This document shows, piece after piece, positions 43,182 through 48,893 of a stretch of DNA of 48,893 bases. The position numbers and the translations under genes were made by a program. This DNA comes from an uncultured Bacteroidota bacterium. GTDB taxonomy: Bacteria; Bacteroidota; Bacteroidia; Bacteroidales; P3. The stretch is from NCBI GenBank assembly GCA_902774845.1, contig CACYJU010000005.1, positions 86,050 through 134,942 of the forward strand, in the 5' to 3' direction. Below the pieces are notes generated by a model. It had not been told where the DNA came from, ran no database searches, and was given only the letters and a program-made list of their open reading frames with translations. Numbering within the stretch: the first letter of the stretch is position 1; each line of letters opens with the position of its first letter.

Positions 43182-46100
43182 ATGAGCAAAGTCTATGGCA
43201 AGTCTATGTTTGGTAGAAGAGTGTTGGCGGCGGTTGCTTTGGTTGTGATGATGGGGTTGGGTGTTACTGCTTGGGGTCAGACACCTCCTCCGGCCTCCTG
43301 GGGAAGTATGACGGATGGCGCTATTTACACTCTGGATTGCGGTACGACTTACACCATAACCGAAAACACAACCGATGCAAATAAATATGTCCGTTTCCAG
43401 ACCGACGATGGTTGCAAGATAAAAGTGACACTTGTAAGTAGAACCTTCAATAGTGGTGGCGGAAGGTATGACGAGTTGTATATAAACAATGGAAATACTG
43501 GTACATCGGAAAGTGGAACCAATTGGTATGGAAATACTTATGCTCCAATAGGTGCAGTCTTTGCTTCCACAGGCAGTGAGGTTACCGTTTATTACCATAA
43601 TGGACATAATAATAATTCCAGTTTCCAAATTCGAGTAGAATGTACTTGCCCCCCAGAAAACTCCACATGCATCGATTTCGAAGATGGTTTTTCGTTTGAT
43701 GGTTGGTCATATGGAGTACTGAATGGTAATTTGAACAATAATTACATTCCGAATGTGTATACTGACCAGCCGGATGGGAATGGACTTCGTATCTACGCGG
43801 GAAACGGAACGGGGACAACGCATGCTGTGCAGATATTACCAGATATCGCCGATATACAACGTGGCGGTACAATGACATTCAATGCATGGTGGCAAAACAC
43901 GGGTAGAGGAACATTGAGAGTTGGTTATCTAGTTGGGACAACAATATATTGGTTTGCAGATCCGGTGACACCTCCTACAGCGATAGATAATGCTAGTTGG
44001 GCAACAGGACAATATAGTGTAACTATACCAAATGATATGCCAGACGGGGCTCAATTGGTGTTTGGATGGGAGTATTCTAGTAACAATAGAAATAGTTATG
44101 TCGTTATTGACAACATCTGTATTCCGATAGAGCCGGCCACACCTCATCATCTGTACTATAAGTGTGCTGACAACTCGTCACCATCGAATATAGACGATGT
44201 TTATGCCGTCGCTGCTACAGTGACGAGCGAAGTGCCCAACTGTTCTAGCAATTGTTTTCTTGGTTGGAGTACCACTCCGGGAGGCTCTGTTGTGTATACT
44301 GGCGGAGAATCGATTGATTTGCGGGACAACGATGTGACACTCTATGCCAAATACAATTCCACTCCGATATCGCTGACAATCCCTAACGCAGAAATATCAG
44401 GCGGTTATTGTTATGTTAACGCTTGTGCCGGAAACACAATAAACGGAGACAACAACAAAATATTAAGTCCAACTGTGAGTGGTTTGGCAACTCCTTTAAC
44501 ATATCAATGGATAGTAAACGACCACGTGTCCGAGAGTCCGGATACAACTACGGGTGAAACTTGCACAATCGCAACTCTGGCTCAGATGGGCTACGATGTC
44601 AGGCTTACGGTTACAGGCAGCGACGGCTGCAAAGCCAGCTTACCTATTCGTGTAAGGGTGTCAAAAGGTGTCAATCCGGTAGGAACCGTCCCGACCTGTT
44701 TCGACGATATGGCTGATCCGCCAATTTGTGTAGGAGAAAGTGACACCATTTTCTTGTCCGAACCTGACGGCCAGGGAGACTTTACAATTGACGAGCCATC
44801 AATCAATATCTACGCAACCCTCGGTAAGGGTGAGACCACCTTTATTCCAGACGGAGAATGCAATGGAACAAGGTGTTATGAATCAACAGTAACCTTTGAT
44901 CAATTCCCAGACGGAGCAGAGGTAACAGGACCAGATGACATTAAGTTTTTGCGCATTAAAATGGAGCATTCATATTTCGCAGATGCGCAGATAAAACTCA
45001 TTTGCCCGAATGGTAGTGAAGTAATGATTCTTCCTGATTTATGGCGTGGGGGGGTGAGTCTTGACGAAGATACGTATACTTGGCCATACAGAACAATGGA
45101 AGCTAATGGACAAGCGCGTTACAGAAATGGTAATAGGTGGGAGTATGTAAACTACACGTATTACGTTGTATATAACAATGGAGTTTATAGTTTAACTAGA
45201 AATGCTGATGAAGCAACTGTATTTTTTGGAGAATCACCAACGGATGAAGAAATACAGGCAGCAGCAAATTCTTTGTCTTTACCTGATTGGAATGAAAATG
45301 GTAGGACGTATCAATTTTATTCGATAACAAGTTATACGCGTAGACTTAGGGCCATTGGAATGGGCGTGCCAAACCTTAGCGATGGCGATGCTTCGCATAT
45401 ATGCGACCCTGGCAGCAATGAACAAGGAACTGGTTGGGATTATTGTTGGTCAAATTCTACTGTTGACGGATATGAGTATGCTGAGGGTGGTGGCATTATG
45501 TGGAATTCTGGAAACATGGTGGCAAGTGCTGATGTTGATTATGTTGTAAAGGCATCAGAAATGTCATCCATGTCGCAAATATATCAGCCATACGAGGACT
45601 TCTTTCCAGCGTTGGACGGTTGTCCTCTCAACGGTACATGGAAAGTAAAAGTTTGCGATGGCTATGAGGGTGACAATGGATATGTATTTGATTGGTCATT
45701 GGGGTTGTCAAGCAGCATAATGCCGAGTTTGTGGAGTTTTGATGTTAATCTTGAACAGCGCGACCTGTCCTGCAGTAGCGTACATTACGATGGTTCTTCG
45801 TATGATGGAGGTATCATTATCAAGCCAGAGTTCGGCGACCAGTCGTCAGGCGACTGCGACCACCCCGATGCTGGCGGAAACTGCCACCTGCTTTTTACCG
45901 ACAACTATGGCTGTCAGACAGAGATAAGCACCGTTATCAAATTTGCCTTCGACTCGACTTGGGTTGTCAAGAAGAGCGGCAATGAAGTTCAGTCGTTCTG
46001 CTATGGCGGGAATATGAGCGCTGTGGAATATGTGTATGGTGGAACGAAGACGGATGCTGTAAACATAAAATGGTGGAAAGAAGGTGCTGGGGCAGGCGAT

Positions 46101-46625
46101 ACCGCCAGATATACCGTGATAAACTCTACAACCAATGGAACGACACAGAATCTTTCAGATAATGCAAGAGTGCGTGTTGCTGCAGGAAACAACAGTCCAG
46201 CTGCCCCACTTTTGCCATACAAACATGCGATATTTATAGAACAAACAGCCACCTTGCAACCGGGAGTGTATCACTATGAGATAACGGCGCAACCTTGCGC
46301 CTCGGGTTGCGAACACTGTAAGCCGAATACTAAAACGGGAACTATCACTGTATGGGAGGTCCCCACGGTAAATGCGGGTGACGACCAGTTGATATGCAAC
46401 GGTTCACCGGCATCTGTTACCCTTACGGCGAGTGGGGACGGAGGCTCGGGTGTACTGACATATACGTGGACACCTGGCCCGTTGTCGGGAGCAAGCGTGA
46501 CTGTGGAGCCGGCCACAACGACGACGTACACGGTGACAGCCGCTGACGAGCATTGCTCCGCTACGGATCAAGTACAAGTATCAGTCTCCCACCTCGACGC
46601 CGAAATAATTATAGACAACCTGTGA
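43182..46625 (+). CDS. Very large surface protein with Ig/PKD-like and P-type domains, no T9SS signal
   Basis: A 1147-residue exported protein from ATG 43182 (signal MSKVYGKSMFGRRVLAAVAL...TAWGQ). The frame is open back to 42807, but that stretch is tandem repeats and not protein-like. The order is a CUB-like region (about 40-160: CGTTYTITENTTD, YDELYINNGNTG), a lectin/jelly-roll-like segment (about 165-330), a Listeria-Bacteroides-like CFLGWSTTPGGSVVYTGGES repeat (about 365-395), Ig-like domains, and a P-type domain starting near 550 (FIPDGECNGTRCYESTV) and ending near 835 (DGCPLNGTWKVKVC, YVFDWSLGL). The latter is paralogous to that of the 9388 gene but carries an A/T-rich insert at about 630-723. 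A PKD domain ends it at IIIDNL, without a sorting domain. Confidence 0.8.
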   Translation: MSKVYGKSMFGRRVLAAVALVVMMGLGVTAWGQTPPPASWGSMTDGAIYTLDCGTTYTITENTTDANKYVRFQTDDGCKIKVTLVSRTFNSGGGRYDELYINNGNTGTSESGTNWYGNTYAPIGAVFASTGSEVTVYYHNGHNNNSSFQIRVECTCPPENSTCIDFEDGFSFDGWSYGVLNGNLNNNYIPNVYTDQPDGNGLRIYAGNGTGTTHAVQILPDIADIQRGGTMTFNAWWQNTGRGTLRVGYLVGTTIYWFADPVTPPTAIDNASWATGQYSVTIPNDMPDGAQLVFGWEYSSNNRNSYVVIDNICIPIEPATPHHLYYKCADNSSPSNIDDVYAVAATVTSEVPNCSSNCFLGWSTTPGGSVVYTGGESIDLRDNDVTLYAKYNSTPISLTIPNAEISGGYCYVNACAGNTINGDNNKILSPTVSGLATPLTYQWIVNDHVSESPDTTTGETCTIATLAQMGYDVRLTVTGSDGCKASLPIRVRVSKGVNPVGTVPTCFDDMADPPICVGESDTIFLSEPDGQGDFTIDEPSINIYATLGKGETTFIPDGECNGTRCYESTVTFDQFPDGAEVTGPDDIKFLRIKMEHSYFADAQIKLICPNGSEVMILPDLWRGGVSLDEDTYTWPYRTMEANGQARYRNGNRWEYVNYTYYVVYNNGVYSLTRNADEATVFFGESPTDEEIQAAANSLSLPDWNENGRTYQFYSITSYTRRLRAIGMGVPNLSDGDASHICDPGSNEQGTGWDYCWSNSTVDGYEYAEGGGIMWNSGNMVASADVDYVVKASEMSSMSQIYQPYEDFFPALDGCPLNGTWKVKVCDGYEGDNGYVFDWSLGLSSSIMPSLWSFDVNLEQRDLSCSSVHYDGSSYDGGIIIKPEFGDQSSGDCDHPDAGGNCHLLFTDNYGCQTEISTVIKFAFDSTWVVKKSGNEVQSFCYGGNMSAVEYVYGGTKTDAVNIKWWKEGAGAGDTARYTVINSTTNGTTQNLSDNARVRVAAGNNSPAAPLLPYKHAIFIEQTATLQPGVYHYEITAQPCASGCEHCKPNTKTGTITVWEVPTVNAGDDQLICNGSPASVTLTASGDGGSGVLTYTWTPGPLSGASVTVEPATTTTYTVTAADEHCSATDQVQVSVSHLDAEIIIDNL

Positions 46626-46686
46626 TTAATGAAAAACATAAAAATAACCCATCAAAGCAAAAAGGATTTCAACATTTGGTTAAGCC

Positions 46687-46890
46687 GTAGTATAGTCGTA
46701 GTATAGTCGTGGTATAGTTGTAGTATAGTCATGAAACAAGCCTTAGCTCAAAAAAAAAACGAAAAAAATAAGAAAATTTAACATAGTCGCTGACTAATTT
46801 AACATTTCATTAGGTCATTACATAGTAGAAAACCTTAACGATAACCTTAACGATAACGATAACGAAAACGATAACCTTTAACGATAACCT
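46687..46890 (+). repeat. Composite intergenic element, copy 3
   Basis: Four 11-bp units (GTAGTATAGTC at 46687, 46698 and 46720; GTGGTATAGTT at 46709), then an A-rich stretch with CGAAAAAAATAAG, a core with AACATTTCATTAGGTC and ATTACATAGTAGA, then a CCTTAACGATAA/ATAACG/AAAACG array (46831-46890). The order of parts equals copies 1 and 2, 30 kb away. The 11-bp unit has changed uniformly from TAAAGTC to TATAGTC. The 289-base gap holds nothing else. Confidence 0.9.
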
Positions 46891-46914
46891 CTTCAATAAC
46901 CAATAACCTCCTCC

Positions 46915-47244
46915 ATGTCCAGCGAGAAAAAAAATATGATTATCGATTCCATCAAGGCCACCAGCCGACGTCTTGTGCCCGAAGGGAGCCGCGTCATCCT
47001 TTTCGGCTCGCAAGCTAGGGGCGACGCACGTGACGACTCCGACTGGGACATCCTCATACTGCTCGACAAAGACCGTATCACCGGCAGTGATATCGACAAT
47101 ATCTCGTATCCGTTGAGCGAGCTGGGGTGGGACTATGGCACGATGATAAACACAGTGCTCCTCACCAAGAAGTCATGGGATCGCGACACTGCAAATCCCT
47201 TCCACGAAAATGTAACACACGACGGAATAGTATTATGGGCCTGA
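46915..47244 (+). CDS. MNT-type nucleotidyltransferase, antitoxin of a HEPN module
   Basis: A 109-residue minimal nucleotidyltransferase: RVILFGSQARGDARDDSDWDILILLD holds the GS-x-ARG and D-x-D catalytic motif (about 32-48), and the third acidic position is in the YGTMINTVLLTKK region or just before. It overlaps the following HEPN gene by ten bases, the standard arrangement for MNT/HEPN toxin-antitoxin pairs. It is more distant from the 42157 protein than a recent copy would be. A composite repeat element lies directly upstream. Confidence 0.87.
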   Translation: MSSEKKNMIIDSIKATSRRLVPEGSRVILFGSQARGDARDDSDWDILILLDKDRITGSDIDNISYPLSELGWDYGTMINTVLLTKKSWDRDTANPFHENVTHDGIVLWA

Positions 47245-47651
47245 CAGAAGAAAACAGACGCGATATTGTGAACTATCGCATAGAACGAGCCAAGACGGCA
47301 TTGGAACAAGCCAAGACGAATGTACAGTTCGGCTATCTTGAGGTTGTGGCAAACCGCCTTTATTATGCAGCCTACTATGCAGTGTCTGCCCTGTTGATTG
47401 CATACCATATTCCTGCGCACACTCACGACGGGAACATCAACCAGTTCGGTTTGCATTTTGTCAAGACAGGTATTGTGGACAAAGAGTGTGGCAAATTGCT
47501 GAGACGACTTTTCTCGATGAGGTTGACGGGAGATTACAGTGATAGGTTCGACTTGCTCGAAGAAGATGTCGTGCCGCTGATAGAGCCCACCAGCAAGTTT
47601 ATAGAATTACTATCGACCTTGGCAAAAGCAAACCTTAACGATAACGAATAG
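47235..47651 (+). CDS. HEPN-domain protein, toxin-like partner of the nucleotidyltransferase
   Basis: A 138-residue helical HEPN protein: ENRRDIVNYRIERAKTALEQAKTNVQ, ANRLYYAAYYAVSALLIAYH, LHFVKTG, RRLFSMRLTGDYSDRFDLLEEDV. This is the COG1895-like type. HEPN toxins are usually RNases or are AMPylated by their MNT partner. Start ATG 47235 lies inside the end of the nucleotidyltransferase gene; the long upstream open frame is a shadow of it. The last residues, KANLNDNE, are encoded by an invading CCTTAACGATAACG repeat that also supplies the stop codon. Confidence 0.85.
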   Translation: MGLTEENRRDIVNYRIERAKTALEQAKTNVQFGYLEVVANRLYYAAYYAVSALLIAYHIPAHTHDGNINQFGLHFVKTGIVDKECGKLLRRLFSMRLTGDYSDRFDLLEEDVVPLIEPTSKFIELLSTLAKANLNDNE

Positions 47652-47712
47652 ATCAACCTTAACGATAACCTTAACGAAAACGAAAATACACCCTTACACC
47701 ATTACACCATAC
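47630..47712 (+). repeat. CCTTAACGATAACG array and ACACCCTTACACC word after the HEPN gene
   Basis: The array starts inside the HEPN reading frame (47630), continues through the stop, and ends with ACACCCTTACACCATTACAC at 47688-47707. The same order of words occurs at 39161-39274. Confidence 0.9.
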
Positions 47713-47750
47713 AGTCAATCAAACCAACAACAAAACATAACACCCGCGTC

Positions 47751-48893
47751 ATGAAACACTTTTACAACGACAGCCTTATGAACCGAGAGAACAGAGCGAG
47801 AGATTATTCCAGAGAAGAAAAACAACAAACTATGCAACATAACACCTACCGCGAGGCCTCAGGCCCTCGCCAGTCATCCGTTTTGTCATTACGTAAATTA
47901 GCAGCAGTCCTATTGCTGTTAGTGGCTACTGTATTGCCACATATGTCGTGGGCTGACCCAGATACCATTCTTTGTGAGGGAGAGACCCTTAGACTCACGG
48001 CAAAGGTGGATCCAAATCATCTTGGTCTGACACCATATGACTATGAATGGACAGCTACGCATACTGGTGAGACGGGTTATAATCCAGGTTTGCCAGGTAC
48101 GGGACTTATAACGGAAAATACGAGTGCTACGTCGAATAGTATAATTGTCTCGCCGCGAAATAAATCAGGTAATACATATACTGAGTATACCTATACCTGT
48201 AGGGTAAAGGATGCACATGAATGTTACAAAGATGTAAGTGTTACGGTTAGGGTGTACCCGTTGCCTACGATAAGTGTTGATCCGTCTGCGCCGGTTATTT
48301 GCCCAGGTGGTAGTGTTCAACTTATAGCAAGTGGAGTTACGTCATCACCTACTTATTTATGGGATCCATCAGCAGACTTGTCGTCATCGACTGTATATAA
48401 TCCAACTGCCAGTCCGTCGGGCACAACAGAGTACACGGTAATAGGAAAAAATAATTACACATATACGCATGGTGGCAGTCGAACCAAATCTTGCTCGGAT
48501 ACTGCAAGTGTGACGGTTACGGTGCGTCCGGAATTAGTGCTGGCTGATGTCACAGGCGGCGGCACCTACTGTATGGATGCGACAGTTACCCTGACGGAGA
48601 CCCCGACATCAGGCTCTGGAAGTTATAACATTGTGTGGAAGAATGGATCAACAACATTGCAGACTAATAATGGGGTTGCGAGTAGTAGTTATACACCCAG
48701 TACATCTACAGCGGGGTCATCTATAACATATACGGTGGAAGTTACAGATGCAAATTGCCCAGACCAGAGTGATAGTAAAACTGTGACGGTGACAGTGTAC
48801 AACGCGGTGACGGCGGCGCCGACAGCGACGAAGAGCGACTACTGCTCGAGCGAGACGCCGACGCTGAACGCCAACCCCGTTACGACTAACACG
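47751..48893 (+). CDS. Large Ig/PKD-repeat surface protein, N-terminal 381 residues (partial)
   Basis: ATG 47751 opens a frame with no stop up to the window end. It has a 47-residue polar leader (MKHFYNDSLMNRENRARDYS ...), a hydrophobic export segment (LRKLAAVLLLLVATVLPHMSWA, about 48-69), and then repeated Ig/PKD-like beta domains of about 90 residues: ILCEGETLRLTAKV, VICPGGSVQLIASG, GGGTYCMDATVTLTE, each ending in a VTVRV- or VTVTV-type strand. Gross architecture suggests a long adhesin. The last 100 bases are much more G/C-rich than the sequence before, as if a different repeat unit began. A sorting domain cannot be checked here. Confidence 0.82.
   Translation, partial: MKHFYNDSLMNRENRARDYSREEKQQTMQHNTYREASGPRQSSVLSLRKLAAVLLLLVATVLPHMSWADPDTILCEGETLRLTAKVDPNHLGLTPYDYEWTATHTGETGYNPGLPGTGLITENTSATSNSIIVSPRNKSGNTYTEYTYTCRVKDAHECYKDVSVTVRVYPLPTISVDPSAPVICPGGSVQLIASGVTSSPTYLWDPSADLSSSTVYNPTASPSGTTEYTVIGKNNYTYTHGGSRTKSCSDTASVTVTVRPELVLADVTGGGTYCMDATVTLTETPTSGSGSYNIVWKNGSTTLQTNNGVASSSYTPSTSTAGSSITYTVEVTDANCPDQSDSKTVTVTVYNAVTAAPTATKSDYCSSETPTLNANPVTTNT

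Noticed and set aside
47127..47234. Longer HEPN protein starting at 47127
   Set aside because: The extension is an out-of-frame shadow of the nucleotidyltransferase; ATG 47235 gives a normal HEPN start with the expected overlap.

Overview
The window looks like a chromosomal segment of a member of the Bacteroidota, probably Bacteroidales. The reasons are promoter boxes of the TAnnTTTGC type in front of several genes, almost no Shine-Dalgarno sequences, a type B type IX secretion (T9SS) C-terminal domain on a large secreted protein, a PorE-like T9SS lipoprotein/OmpA-type gene, DUF3078, the split Suf system and a Bacteroidota-type S41 protease. No rRNA, IS element, prophage or CRISPR array is visible. 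There is one tRNA gene.

Layout. 1-0.8 kb: rsmE and the start of a further gene, on the minus strand. 1-8 kb: vitamin B12-dependent ribonucleotide reductase (nrdJ), then, behind a terminator and its own promoter, a partial ATP synthase operon atpE-atpF-atpH-atpA-atpG (atpB, atpD and atpC are not here). 8-12 kb: a FucP/GluP-like sugar transporter and a P-domain/T9SS-type secreted protein. 12-16.5 kb, minus strand: a potassium uptake operon trkA-trkH-trkH with two different pore subunits. 16.5-21 kb: a repeat-rich island around a glycine-rich surface protein gene. 21-29 kb: recX-DUF3078, a SAM hydrolase-like gene, sufC-sufD, a PorE-like gene and an MsbA-like exporter, then tRNA-Val on the minus strand. 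29-40.6 kb: murF, a secreted exo/endonuclease-phosphatase-like protein, a CPA2 cation/proton antiporter, an S41 protease, a kinase-like polyvalent-type protein, an O-antigen ligase, a Bro-N protein and an M16 peptidase. 40.6-41.4 kb: a noncoding region with four identical DnaA-box-like 9-mers and a near-perfect parS palindrome. 41.4-48.9 kb: accessory modules (DUF4160/DUF2442, two nucleotidyltransferase/HEPN modules of which one is broken, a stand-alone DUF2442) set between two very large Ig/PKD-type surface proteins; the last one runs off the window.

The most unusual feature is the intergenic DNA from 16 kb onward. It is built from a small vocabulary of short repeat words: hexamer/dodecamer arrays of the CCTTAACGATAA type, arrays of ACACCCTTACACC type, AACGCATT-type words that lie directly against start codons, a 57-bp block present twice, a 49-bp block flanking the glycine-rich gene, a composite element present three times, and at least eight separate tandem arrays that differ in sequence but all have an exact 11-bp period. 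Some arrays run into the 3' ends of genes and encode their last residues. These repeats cluster around the surface-protein and toxin-antitoxin-like genes.

Functionally the housekeeping genes cover energy (ATP synthase), deoxynucleotide synthesis, K+/H+ homeostasis (TrkAHH, CPA2), Fe-S assembly and cell-envelope building (MurF, MsbA-like, O-antigen ligase, T9SS parts). All functional calls come from reading the translated sequence; no database search was run.
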